From Typhlomys cinereus (lineage: Eukaryota; Chordata; Mammalia; Rodentia; Platacanthomyidae): DNA of 64,000 bases. Below are positions 32,832 to 43,800 of the stretch, in pieces (within the stretch, counting starts at the first letter, position 1; each line of letters begins with the position of its first letter). Below the pieces are notes generated by a model. That model was given only the letters and a program-made list of their open reading frames with translations. It was not told where the DNA came from and made no database searches. The stretch covers positions 496,001-560,000 of the forward strand of contig JALPQD010000247.1 of NCBI GenBank assembly GCA_023101885.1. Reading direction: 5' to 3'. The translations under genes were made by a program, and so were the position numbers.

Positions 32832-35800
32832 CTAGGAGCCATCTATTAGGGAGTACATATGGCGCTTAATTTTCTGGGTTTGGGATACTTCACTTAATAT
32901 AATTGTTTCTAATGACATCCATTTCCCGGCAAATTCCAGTAATTCATCATCTTTGATTGCTGAGAAGTGCTCCATTGTGTAGATGTACCACAGTATCCTT
33001 ATCCACTCGTCAACTGTTGGACATTTGGGTTGATTCCATGACTTTGCTATTGAAAACAGTGCTGCTATGAACATAGTCGTGCTTGTGCTATCGAGGTGAA
33101 CCTCTGCTGTATGGGGGGTTATTCCCAAAAGTGGAATAGCAGGGTCTTATAGCATTTCAATCTTTAATTTCCTTAAGAATCTCCAGATGGCTCGCCAGAG
33201 TGGCTGTATGAGCCTGCATTCCCACCAGCAATGTGGAAGACTTCCCCTCTCTCCACATCCTCTCCAGCATTTGTTGTTGTTTGTATTGTGGATTTTTGCC
33301 ATCCTGACCGGGGTGAGATGATATCTCAGGGAAGTTTTGATTTGCATTTCCCTGATGGCTAAGGAAGTGGAACATTTTTTGAGATATTTGTTAGACATTT
33401 TAATTTCATCCCTGGTAAAGTTTCGTTGAAGTTCCAGGGCCCTTTTTTTTAATTGGGCCATTGGTTTCCTTGGTGTTTAGTTTTCTAAGTTCTTTGTGCA
33501 CTCTAGACAGCAGAGCTCTATCAGATGTGTGGTTAGTGAAGATTTTCTCCCATTCTGTGGGTTGCCTTTGAGCTCGGTTACAATCTCTTTATCTGAACAG
33601 AAGTTCTTTATTTTCACAAGGTCCCAACTGTTGAGAGTTGGTAGCAGTGACTGTGCCATTGGATTTCTGTTTAGGAAAAGTTTGCCCAGCCCAATCAACT
33701 CGAGGGAGTTCCCTATCCTTTCAACTATGGTTTTTATAGTCTCTGGCCTGATATCAAGGTCCTTGATCCATTTGGAATTGTGTCTTGTACATGGTGAAAA
33801 GTACGGGTCCAGCTTCAATCTTCTGCATGTGGAGATCCAGTTTTGCCAGCACCATTTGTTGAAATTACTGTTCTTTTACCATTGGAATCTTTGGGACCCT
33901 TTGTCAAAGATCAAATGGCTGTAATTTTGTCGGCTTATATCTGGGTCTTCAATCCTTATCCATTAATCTGTGTGTCTATTTTGGAGCCAGTACCAGGCTG
34001 TCTTTATAATTATGGATTTGTAATATAGACTTAGGATTGGTATGGTAATACCTCCAGCAGTATTTTTGTTACTCAAGATTGTCTTTGCTATCCGGGGTCT
34101 TTTGTGCCTCCATATGAACTTTGAGATTGTTTGGTCAACTTCTTTGAAGAATTGCTTTGGGATTTTGATTGGTATAGCATTGAATTTGTATATTGCCTTT
34201 GGTAAGATGGTCATTTTTACGATGTTGATTCTGCCAATCCAGGAACAAGGGAGGTCTTTCCACCTTCTGGTATCTTCTGCTATTTCTTTCTTTAGGGTTT
34301 TAAAGTTTTCATTGTAAAGGTCTTTTACCTCCTTGGTTAGGTTTATACCAAGGTATTTCATTTTTTTAGGGGCTATAGTAAATGGGATAGTTTCTGTCAA
34401 GGCTTTTTCACTTCTTTCATTCCGGGCATATAGGAAGGCCTCTGATTTTTGCACATTTATTTTGTATCCTGCCACCCTGCTGAACTTCTCAATTAGTTCC
34501 AGGAGCTTCTTCGTGGATTTTTTGGGATCCCTCAGGTATAAGATCATGTCATCTGCAAATAGGGATAGCTTGACTTCTTCCTTGCCGATTTGAATCCCTC
34601 TTATGTCCCTTTCTTGTGTTATGGCTTCAGCTAAGACTTCAAGTACAATATTGAATAGAAGTGGCAAGAGTGGACAGCCTTGTCTAGTTCCTGATCAAAG
34701 TGGGAATGCTTCCAATTGTTCCCCATTGAGCATAATCCTTGCTGTGGGCTTGTTGTATACAGCTTTTATTATATTGATAAAGGTTCCTTCCATTCCTACT
34801 GTTTCTAGAGTTTTGATCATAAAAAGCTGTTGGATCTCGTCAAAAGCTTTTTCTTCATCTATCGAGAGTATCATGTGGTATTGGACTTTGGACTGATTTA
34901 CAGGATGAATTACATTTATTGATTTGTGTATGTTGAACCAACCTTGTGTACTGGGGATGAAGCCTACTTGATCCCCATGAATAATCTTTTTAATGTGTTT
35001 TTGAATCCAATTTGCTAAGACTTTGTTGATAATCTTTGCGTCTGTGTTCATCAGAGAGATCAGCCTATAGTTTTCTTTTTTAAGTGAATCTTTTATTAGG
35101 TTTTGGGATTAAAACGATATTAGCTTCATAGAAGGAATTTGGTAGTATTCCTTCCTTTGCTATTTGATGGAACAGTTTAACGAGTATTGGTGTTATTAAC
35201 TTCTTAAAAGTCTGGTAGAACTCTGTGCTGAATCCATCTGGTCCAGGGCATTTTTTGGTGGGAAGATTTGAGATTATTTCTTCAATTTCCTTATATGTTA
35301 TAGGACTATTTATATAATTCACAACTTCCTGATTCAATTTAGGTAAGTTGTTTTTACTTTGAAATTCATCCATCTCTTTTGTGTTGTCAAACTTCACAGA
35401 GTATAAGTTTTTGAAATATGATGTTTTAATTCTCTGGATTTCTTGGGAATCAATAGTGATAACTCCATGTTCATTTCTAATTTTGTTAATTTGGGTTTTC
35501 TCTCTCTTGCTTTTGGTTAATTTAGCTAGGGGTGTATCAATCTTATTGATTTTTTCAAAGAACCAGCTTTTTCACTGATTGAATTTTTCTACTGTTTTCT
35601 TAATCTCTATTTCAGATATTTCTCCCCTTATTTTGCTAATCTCCTCTCTTCTACTACTTTTGGGATCAGATTGCTCTAGTTTTTCTAAAGCTTTAAGCTG
35701 CATTGTTAAGTTCTTTATTTCTGATGTTTCCATTTTTTTGATGTAGGCATTAAGAGCTATGAACTTACCTCTTAGAACAGCTTTCATTGTGTCCCAGAGA

Positions 35801-36656
35801 TTTTGGTAAGTTGTATTTTCATTATCATTCACTTTCAGGAAATCTTGAATTTGCTTTTTAATTTCTTCCTGAATCCAGTTCTCATTCAGCATCATATTGT
35901 TAAGTTTCCAGGATTTAGTGTATTTTCTCTTGTTTCTTGTGTTGTGGATGTCCAGCTTTAGGCCATGGTGGTCTGACAGGACACAGGTTAGAATTTCAAC
36001 TTTTTTGTATATGTGTAGATTCGTTTTGTGGCCCAGTATGTGATCTATTTTGGAGAAAGTTCCATGTGCTGCTGAGAAAAATGTGTATTCTTTGGTGCGT
36101 GGGTGAAAAGTTTGATAGAGATCTGTAAGTTCCATTTCTTTCTGGATTTGATTAAGGTCCAAAGTGTCTCTGTTAAGCTTTTGACCTACTGATCTATCCC
36201 ATGTTGAGAGGGTGGTGTTTGAGTCCCCAAGAATTATCGTCTGGGTTTGATTTCTTGCTTTAGATGCTGCAGGGTTTTCTTAATGAATGTGGAGGGGCCC
36301 ATATTGGGTGCATATATGTTCAGTATTGTGAAGTCTTCCTTGTGAATTGTACCCGTGACTAAAATGTAGTATCCATCCGTGTCTCTTATAATTTTCTTTG
36401 GTTTGAAGTGCACTTTGTCTGATATCATAATGGCTACCCCTGCCTGTTTTCTGCTTCCATTAGCTTGTAGAATTGTTGACCAGCATTTTATTTTTAGGGC
36501 ATGCCTATCTTTTGTGGTGAGATGGGTTTCCTGCAGGCAGCAGATTGATGGATTGTGATTTTTAATCCAAATTTGTAATCTGTGTCTCTTGATCGGTGAG
36601 TTAATTCCATTAACATTTAGTGTTATAATGGAGAAACTATTTTTAATTCCAGACAT
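32832..36656 (-). pseudogene. LINE-1 ORF2 (endonuclease/reverse transcriptase), frameshifted, copy 2
   Basis: The span is 3,825 bases, exactly 1,275 codons, the usual ORF2p size, starting MSGIKNSFSIITLNVNG. In order: endonuclease motifs (LNVNGINSP, CCLQETH, LSDHHG in the second piece), the RT domain with [11 protein letters not shown] and the catalytic FADD (34548-34559), then the cysteine-rich region [18 protein letters not shown] near 33250. The frame is broken near 36230, 35570, 35060-35080, 34680, 33900, 33470 and 33140 by small indels or stops. It would encode an enzyme for target-primed reverse transcription if intact; as it stands it cannot. Confidence 0.93.
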
Positions 36657-36705
36657 TTATTATGTTTCATAGTTTTTATAAGTATATTGCTTCACTTTTA
36701 ATGTG

Positions 36706-37761
36706 TTATACTTGCCTTCTGTTCTCCTGGATATGCCTGTTTTTTTCTTCAAGCTTGAGTATCATTTCTAGCATTTTTTGAAGGCCTGGTTTGGTGGACA
36801 TGTATCGCTTCAAGTTGTCTTTATGCTGGAAGATTTTTCTCTCTCCCTCGATCATGACTGATAGTTTTGCAGGGTAAATCAGCCTGGGTTGACATTTTTG
36901 CTCATTCAATACTTGAAGTATGTCTCTCCAAGCTCTTCTTGCTTTTAGTGTTTCGACTGAGAAGTCATTTGTTATTTTAATACGTTTACCTTTAAAAGTG
37001 ACTTGTTTTTTCTCCCTTGAAGCTGTCAGCACCAGTTCTTTATCTTGAATGTGGAGTGTTTTGACTGTTACTTGCCATGGCGAGCTTCTGTTTTGGTCAT
37101 ATCTGTTTGGGGTGCGGAATGCCTCTTGTATATGGATCGGCCTCTCTTTTTTTTAGATGAGGAAAGTTTTCCTGGTTGATCGTTTGAAAAATTTCCTCAG
37201 GGGTGGTATTTTGAGATTCTTGCTCTGGTATTCCATGAATATGCATGTTAGGCTTCTTCAAGGTGTCCCATAACTCCTGAATATTTCTCTCAAGTATATT
37301 TTTGGCTTTAACAACCTCTTCCATTGAGCTGGTTAATACTCCCACTTTATCTTCAAGGTCTGAAATTCTGTTTTCTGCTTCATTAGTTCTGCTGATAAGA
37401 CTCTCTGTGGAGTTCTGGGTTGAAGATAACTTGTCTTTTAGCTCAGTTTTAAACTCTGCTTGAGTCTGTTTTAACTGCTCTATGCCAGTTTTTGTTTCTT
37501 TCACTGTTTTTCTCAACTCCTCCAAGTGTCTTTGTGTTCCTCTTCAAAGCGATTGATTCGATTATTTAATTCCTCACGGATTTCCTCTTTCATAGTATTG
37601 AACATGGTGATGATCATATTTTGAAGGTCGTTATCCTGGGTCAGACTTTCTTGGCCATTTTTCATGGGTTTGTTCTGGTTGGAATCTAACATTATGAGAT
37701 TAATTACTTCAGTGGGAGATTTGTTTACTTGAGTGTTGTTTCTCATGGTGGAGTGAGACAT
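36706..37761 (-). pseudogene. LINE-1 ORF1 (RNA-binding chaperone), frameshifted, copy 2
   Basis: The 1,056-base span is close to the 1,065 bases of copy 1. It starts at MSHSTMRNN and passes through a coiled coil (MKEEIREELNNRINRFEEEH; ENRISDLEDKVGVLTSS), an RRM-like block (NMHIHGIPEQES) and the C-terminal domain (PRLIYPAKLSVMIEGERK). Two frame changes are evident, near 37530 and near 37150 in a T run (TTTTTTTT). The ORF1-ORF2 gap is 49 bases, normal for LINE-1. Confidence 0.92.
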
Positions 37762-37835
37762 TTGACATTGTCATTTTAACTCTTAAGATCTTTCAATTTC
37801 TGTGCATTTTTCACTAAACTGAATTATTTGGTCTG

Positions 37836-38113
37836 GGGTTTTGGGGGTGGGCAGAGACGGAGCTTACCTAGGTTGAGGTGAGTCCAGGCTAGACCCAACG
37901 TCCCAGGTGGTGGAGTGGAGGGAATGGAAGATGGGGCGGTCGGCTAGGGTGCTATTTAACCTGGGGGACCTGGGGGCGGGGCCTGGGTGCAGAGGGGGTG
38001 TCCCCCTCCTCCCAGGCCTTCTGCGCATCGGATCCGGCTGGATGGTGGGAGGAGCTGGGTCCCCTGGGCGGCCTGGGGGTTCTGGGGGTGGTGCGCAGAT
38101 GGAGCTTACCTGG
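37836..38113 (-). promoter_or_regulatory. LINE-1 copy 2 5' UTR monomers (promoter), left of the MaLR
   Basis: A GC- and CpG-rich unit of about 240 bases (37836-38074) is followed by the start of a second one at 38075: both open with GGGTTTTGGGGGTGGGCAG- / GGGTTCTGGGGGTGGTGCGCAG-like sequence and GGAGCTTACCT. The second unit continues after the MaLR at 40063-40127. Tandem 5' monomers acting as promoters are known from mouse LINE-1 families. This LINE-1 thus retains about 1.4 monomers. Confidence 0.75.
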
Positions 38114-38527
38114 TGTAGCAGTCCGCCGGCATGGTTACTGATAAATGACCATCACACAGCTTAAGGGAACAAGGAGTTTACTGTCTTATGACAGTCCGGT
38201 TATAGTTCATAGTCCAGCTTGACAGGAGAGCACACACCAACACCAGGGCTGAGGGAACTGGCCACCATAACGGCTGAGAGATGGACAATCCTTACTTGCC
38301 AGACCGGCATGTCTGGCCAAGTGAACAGAAGGATGCCCACTCTCTCAACCAGCTCTCTCTGATTTATCCAGGGCCTAATCCCACCCACCATGGGCTGGGT
38401 CTTCCCCAGCAGCCAGACAATCTCCTTCAGGTTTGCTCTGGGCTTAACTCAACCATCAACTCTCTACACCTGTGCCCAGAGCTCAAACCCTCAAGAGTCA
38501 AGTTGACACCTGTGCTTAACTATGACA
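38114..38527 (-). repeat. 3' LTR of the young MaLR
   Basis: Sense-strand ends TGTCATAG … CTGCTACA. The 414 bases match the other LTR except for about three substitutions, e.g. near 38136 (A/G), 38188 (T/C) and 38454 (C/T). Confidence 0.95.
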
Positions 38528-39643
38528 TTCCACCCTTTGTCAACTTGACACAAAAACAATAGCACTTTTAAACTGTAACCTTTCCTTGTCCCCACAGATG
38601 TTAAAATATAAATACATTCCATGGACAAATTTAAAATGTTCTCTCATTAAAACTTCAGTTCCAATATTTTAAAAGTTTAAAGCAGATAAAACATTAAAAC
38701 AGAAGGATCTTAAAACAATAAGAAAACATTAAAAAGATCAAAGTCCAGCAAATCACCGCATCCTGTACTTCAATGTCCATCTTCTGCTGCTCATCACGTA
38801 GTCAAGGTGGCTCAAAGATTCTAGGCATTCCCAGTCCCTGTTTGCAGCTCGAAGTTGTAAGAGCACAGTTCCTCTGAACCAGGCTGAATCTCCACTCACA
38901 GTTGTCCTCAGCAGCAGTCCCACAGTTCTGGCATCTCAAACACAACTCTGGGTTCTCCTCTGCAGTTTTAAGCTTCACCATCTCTTGCAGGACTCTACGC
39001 CTGCCACTTGGTGCCAAGCTTTTGCTGCTCTCCATGAACCCTTCAGTAGTACATGAAAACCAGTATCACCTGAGGGACGCTGCCTGATTCCGAAGCGAGG
39101 TTGAAATGCAGCTTAGTCCACTGGAGCCACAGCTGCACCAACTTCAACGCATTGATGCTGGAAAAGCTTCTCTTCTAGGCAACCAAACTTGCAAAGGGCA
39201 AGAAACAGCTTTAACTTGGGCTTTCGCCCCCTGAAGGAATCTGAGCTTCCAAACCACGAACTTGCCATACGGTGGTTTCCACGTCCTCCACTGTCTCAGT
39301 GCAAGTCATTAGGTTTTCCTTCACTGATACTCATTTGTCCAACAGCCTGCCCTTTGCACATCCAAACCTCCAAGGTTGCCAACACAGCTCTCCTCTGTCA
39401 AGCAAACCAGTCCATCATCCTTATATTCAGTTTTACCAAAATCCTTGTTTCCCTCATCACAAATTGGGCCCAAACAATGTCTCTCAGCAGTTGGCCCACT
39501 AAACGCTGAAGAACGGTATTTGTAAATCCACAAAGTGAAAATTTTCAAGAATTTCCAACTTTGTCCAGCAGAACCGTTCAAAAGCCACAAAATCCACATA
39601 GTCAGATTTATCAGCAACACCCCACTTCCTGGGTACCAAATTC

Positions 39644-40057
39644 TGTAGCAGTCCGCCGGCATGGTTGCTGATAAATGACCATCACACAGCTTAAGGGAAC
39701 AAGGAGTTTACTGTCTTACGACAGTCCGGTTATAGTTCATAGTCCAGCTTGACAGGAGAGCACACACCAACACCAGGGCTGAGGGAACTGGCCACCATAA
39801 CGGCTGAGAGATGGACAATCCTTACTTGCCAGACCGGCATGTCTGGCCAAGTGAACAGAAGGATGCCCACTCTCTCAACCAGCTCTCTCTGATTTATCCA
39901 GGGCCTAATCCCACCCACCATGGGCTGGGTCTTCCCCAGCAGCCAGACAATCTCCTTCAGGTTTGCTCTGGGCTTAACTCAATCATCAACTCTCTACACC
40001 TGTGCCCAGAGCTCAAACCCTCAAGAGTCAAGTTGACACCTGTGCTTAACTATGACA
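39644..40057 (-). repeat. 5' LTR of the young MaLR
   Basis: The 414-base partner of 38114-38527. In the sense direction it would contain the promoter for the element. A 63-codon open frame present in both LTRs is not known to be translated and I treat it as incidental. Confidence 0.95.
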
Positions 40058-40062
40058 CCTGG

Positions 40063-40127
40063 GTCGTGTGGTGAGGCCCGGCTGGACCAGCGCGTGCTTC
40101 CCGGGCAGCGGAGTGCAGGGAAGGGAG
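40063..40127 (-). promoter_or_regulatory. Distal end of the LINE-1 copy 2 5' UTR
   Basis: It continues the second monomer across the MaLR: GTGAGGCCCGGCTGGACCAGCG parallels GTGAGTCCAGGCTAGACCCAACG at about 37880, followed in both by a GGAGTG-AGGGAA block. It ends at the target duplication, so this is the true 5' terminus of the LINE-1. Confidence 0.75.
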
Positions 40128-40344
40128 TGAAGTACTTCTTTTCCATTCTTCAGTTTTTGTTTATTTTTACCTTTTTCATTTAAAATATTTTTTTGGTTTA
40201 TCAGTCCACTTACTGATTGATAATTGGGTTTTTTGTTTGTTCTTAAAATTTTTTAACTTTTTTGTACATTTTTCCTATTAACACCCTGTCGAAAGTATAA
40301 TTGGCAAATGTTTTCTTGTGCTCTAGAAGCCGCCTTTCTTTTTA

Positions 40345-40523
40345 AAATTTAAGTTATTTTATTTTCTAGTTTTATAAGAATATGAGTGTCCCTTCTCTCC
40401 ATCCCCCTCCCAATTATTTCTCTTCCCTCCCTTCTTCAATCTATCCCATTCCCTCCCACCCTCCCACCCATCCACCTTCATGGACCCCAGGACTCCCTCT
40501 GGCCTGTCTATTCTTGTTTTCTT
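40345..40523 (-). mobile_element. Old LINE-1 3' UTR fragment
   Basis: TTTTCTAGTTTTATAAGAATATGAGTG … C-rich block … CATGGACCCCAGGACTCCCTCTGGCCTGTCTATTCTTG recurs at 40840-41090, 41396-41578 and 61895-62080, and in plus orientation at 52935-53430, defining an older LINE-1 3'-end family. Confidence 0.7.
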
Positions 40524-40540
40524 AATTTTTCTACTTTTTA

Positions 40541-40574
40541 AAAAAATTATTATAATTTATTCAATTGCGTGTGT

Positions 40575-40614
<40 letters not shown>

Positions 40615-40822
40615 CCACGGATGAATTCGGGAACCACCATGGACGCCTCCACCTCATCCTCGTTTACACTGCCCGGGGATTCACAGGCTCCGCCCTACCA
40701 GGACCGGAAACGCAGGCCGCCCCCGCTTCAGCCTGGCATCTATACGTGGAGTCTAGGATCCAAACTCAAGACCTTCCACCTGCAAGGCAGATGCTTATCC
40801 CCTGAGCCACCTCTCCAGCCCC
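40541..40822 (-). mobile_element. tRNA-derived SINE (younger subfamily), perfect 17-base duplication
   Basis: The minus strand starts GGGGCTGGAGAGGTGGCTCAG, passes the B-box-like GAGTTTGGATCC and the subfamily body (AGGCGTCCATGGTGGTTCCC), and ends in a TG/CA tract and A-rich tail. AATTTTTCTACTTTTTA stands at both sides (40524-40540, 40823-40839). Confidence 0.94.
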
Positions 40823-40839
40823 AATTTTTCTACTTTTTA

Positions 40840-41095
40840 TAAACATATCGAGTACTTACCCCTGCTCCCCTCCACTGTCTCTCCCTCCCATCCCTCCATA
40901 AATCCCACCCTAATGCCTGTCTCCTTCTATGGATCCCAGAGTTTCCCATCTACTCCTGTGGGATTTCAGGTCTCTGTGGCACACCAGATTGCCTTTCCTC
41001 AAACCACACCACTGATAGTGGTATTTACTTTAATTCATCCAGCTTCAGTTCCCAAGGTTTCCTCTATATATTCTTATCTCTTTTGGGTTCCTTGA
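40840..41095 (-). mobile_element. Old LINE-1 3' UTR fragment
   Basis: Same older 3'-end family as the preceding LINE-1 piece: CATATCGAGTACTTACCCCTGCTCCCC … CTTCTATGGATCCCAGAG. The two fragments lie head to tail, separated only by the SINE, so this older copy is itself next to another. Confidence 0.7.
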
Positions 41096-41395
41096 TATTC
41101 TATGGGGGCATGTTGGTATGCTAATGACCAATTTTTTTAAAGACTAATTGAGCATTAGGAAATTGAATTAGAAGTGATGTGTATCATTTTATGTGCTTTG
41201 AGGGATTCATTAAATGTAGCTGCAACTTACTAATTACAGCATTTCCTATGATTGTTTATTAATTTTCTTATACATTTAGTGCTTTAAATTTAAGAATTGT
41301 AAGCCAAAGATACTCGCAGATTTGATGTAGAAAACTTTTTTCTTTTATTTTCTTTTTCCCATTTTTATTTCTTTCGTGCATTCGTATTTCAATTT

Positions 41396-41578
41396 TTTAT
41401 TTTTCTACTTTTACAAGCATATTGAGTACTCATACCTGCTTCCCTCCTTTTCCCTTCCCTCCCATTCCTTCTCCTCCCTACATCAACTCCTCCCACACCC
41501 TCCCAGCCTCCTGCCTGTATGCTTCTGTGGACCCCAGGGTTCCCTCTGGCTTGTCTACTCTTGTGGGGATTGAGGCCT
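41396..41578 (-). mobile_element. Old LINE-1 3' UTR fragment
   Basis: TTTTACAAGCATATTGAGTACTCATACCTGC … GTGGACCCCAGGGTTCCCTCTGGC matches the older 3'-end family. Severely 5'-truncated; no duplication seen. Confidence 0.7.
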
Positions 41579-41914
41579 GATGTAGAAAATTTTAATGAAA
41601 AATTGACTACTGAACATTGATCATATCAACTGTGTAAATTATTTCACAGGCTCCCTTTTTATGCATCTCTTTTTTTTCTGTGTGTCCTGGTCAAAAGAAG
41701 GTCACAAAAGATGAAGCTAAATATTTAATGTAATTTATATCATCTGCTTCAAATGAAATTTGATGGTCATTCTTAACATCCTAACATTCTTATTTACACA
41801 TCCCTAATATATACATAAAATTCAGTGATATCAATTAAGGCATACTAAGCAATAGATCTAAATGGTAATCACCATTAACCAACCTTAAGTAATTTTGAAC
41901 CTGTCAATTCAAGA

Positions 41915-41917
<3 letters not shown>

Positions 41918-41972
<55 letters not shown>
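41918..41972. repeat. (TC)n microsatellite
   Basis: About 24 TC units with one GTC interruption, then a short CA stretch. Confidence 0.96.
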
Positions 41973-41974
<2 letters not shown>

Positions 41975-43615
41975 ACACACACGACAATAAAATGGAGACG
42001 GAATGAATAATTTATTCAAGCAAACTCTTCTGATGGCAAAGTGTTTCTGTAAAATTGCTCACTAGGATATTCCAGTTCATTTTCTGTATTTAGAATAGCT
42101 GTTTTCAGAATAAATGGACTTGTATAATAAAAATATGCATTGTGTCCACATATTCTCAGTTTCACCTTAAGAAAATTGTTTGTGATTCATGCTTCTTCCT
42201 TTCTACAAGTCAAATCATAGAGCACTATGATTTTGGGGTCATTTGTTTTTGTTGATATTATCTCCCAGTATTTTTGGTTCCCTCTGTCTCTTCCCTAGAG
42301 CTCCAAATGCTGTGTATGTTGTATAAATGTCTATTGACTGAGAGTCAATGGCTCACAGTCTATTACAGTGGATAAGAGATAATGCACTATACTGGCTAAG
42401 AGCCCAGTGTGATTTTCACTTGGGAATTTGTACTGCTGTATTCTGCAGACACTTTAGCTGCAGATCTCTGCATAGTCTTCTTGGCAAAAAGATTATATTG
42501 AACATTACTTAAGAACTGATGGAAAGGAATCCTTTTTATGAATCATAGCTTCATGCAATACATCAATGTCATGTGCCTCATTTTGCACATGTGTAAAATA
42601 TAAATTATCACAAATAGTATTGTTATCTCTAACATTTTCTACAAGTATTAAAAGAAGAAATGTATGTTACAAATACCCTGACATATTTATCTCATGAGTA
42701 AATCTTATAGCAATATATGTGGTAGTTTATTACTATATCCCAACTCGAGACCATTCCTCATTCTTAACATGTGTCAATGAATTCGATCTAATTATGTTCA
42801 GCAAATATCAAAATTCAATGAGTCAGCAGTTAACTGCATACAATGACAGTTTAAATATGTTTCAAACCTAATTATTTTGAAAGTCACAGAGAAGTAGGTT
42901 TTCACGATGATACTTTATTTTTAAGTCACCTGTGAAATCTTGACAGACACAGCATATTTATTCTGGATAAATCCCATCCAAATTGCAAAACATCCTTTGG
43001 AAGTATCTTGATAGAATTATTGCTAGAAGAGTATATTTTTTTTTGCTAAATTAAAGTACATATTCATCAGTTCTTTCTCCAGACTCTGGTTGACTGTCAA
43101 AGAAAGTAAGCCATTATTTTTTTCATTTTGGTAAAATGTACTTAATATCTCATTTTCAAGAAAAAATGAGTTATGTCACAGTGTTTTGTCTTCAATATGG
43201 TGTGTTCTCTAGAAAGAAGAATCCAACAGTTATGAGGTTCTTCCTGTCTTTGCATCTATATTCTTAATGTTGGCTAGAGAAGTCATTTCAACTTTCTTTG
43301 GCTAAATCTCCTTGTCTATCAAAAGATTGGTAGCAGAACTTGTCTCTCACACAGGCTGCTGAAGGAGATAATTAGATAGTGAACTAGCCTGTGCCAATAT
43401 CTACACAGAACTCTTTCCCCAGATTCGAAATCTGGGATAGTTTGCTTGGTTGATTGGATCCTGGTGATAACGAGGGACATGACAAGTGATCTGCACATAG
43501 GGGAATGCTGCATTCTCTTATAAAGCAACAAACTGCCTCTTTTCCCATCTGCTAAATGAGTGCCTTCAATCATGTAGGCTAAGGAGGAGCAGCCAAGATA
43601 GCCCAGATGTTTTTA
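41973..43615. other. Single-copy-looking AT-rich sequence, nothing recognised
   Basis: No clear repeat. 42350-42480 has a weak resemblance to MIR but not enough to call. The minus-strand frame at 43319-43573 (84 codons) has no motif or exon-like borders. Confidence 0.4.
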
Positions 43616-43800
43616 GCGTTGTCTAGTGGGAAGAGCAAAGACTTCTGAAGCCATGACAACTTCGGCTCTATTGTGATCTGCTGTGGAATCCTGTTGCCAA
43701 TCACTCTGCTTTCCAGTTATCTCACCTGCAAATTAAACACCCCACCTCTCTAGAGTTCAGAACTGAGTTCTGCATTAAAATGAGATAATGTTGAAAAGAA
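43616..43800 (+). mobile_element. MIR-like ancient mammalian SINE
   Basis: GTGGGAAGAGCAAAGACTTCTGAAGCC … CTGTGGAATC … CACTCTGCTTTCCAGTTATCTCACCTGCAAATT … AATGAGATAATG follows the order of MIR blocks, including the conserved 'TCTGTAAAATGGG…'-type segment in altered form. It is very old, and the flanking single-copy sequence is likely ancestral genome. Confidence 0.55.

Larger units (their letters stand above)
38109..40062 (-). mobile_element. Young two-LTR MaLR element inserted in LINE-1 copy 2
   Basis: LTRs of equal length (414 bases, 38114-38527 and 39644-40057) differ at about three positions. CCTGG flanks both outer ends (38109-38113, 40058-40062). The interior is 1,116 bases with no protein motif. 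On the minus strand it opens with TGGTACCCAGGAAGTGGGG, resembling the tRNA-Leu primer site of ERVL/MaLR, and ends ACAAAGGGTGGAA before the 3' LTR. It is complete by MaLR standards and needed enzymes from another element to move. Confidence 0.95.
31745..40142 (-). mobile_element. Full-length LINE-1 (copy 2) with target duplication, hosting a MaLR
   Basis: Minus-strand order: 5' UTR with tandem monomers (40127-37762, interrupted by the MaLR), ORF1 (37761-36706), ORF2 (36656-32832), a 3' UTR with G-rich block (minus strand of 31840-31920) and an A-rich tail. The 15-base duplication TGAAGTACTTCTTTT lies at 31745-31759 and 40128-40142; in the sense direction it begins AAAAGAAG, typical of LINE-1 endonuclease sites. 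The MaLR subtracted, the copy is about 6.4 kb. Both ORFs carry frameshifts. Confidence 0.95.

Noticed and set aside
38200..38391. 63-residue frame repeated at 39730-39921 as a conserved gene pair
   Set aside because: The two frames are identical because they lie in the two LTRs of the same MaLR.
38114..40057. CRISPR-like or segmental direct repeat
   Set aside because: Two 414-base repeats with TG…CA ends, primer-site and polypurine-like sequences and a 5-base duplication are LTRs; nothing prokaryotic is present in the window.
42350..42480. MIR element
   Set aside because: Only loose similarity; the better-supported MIR-like copy is at 43616-43800.
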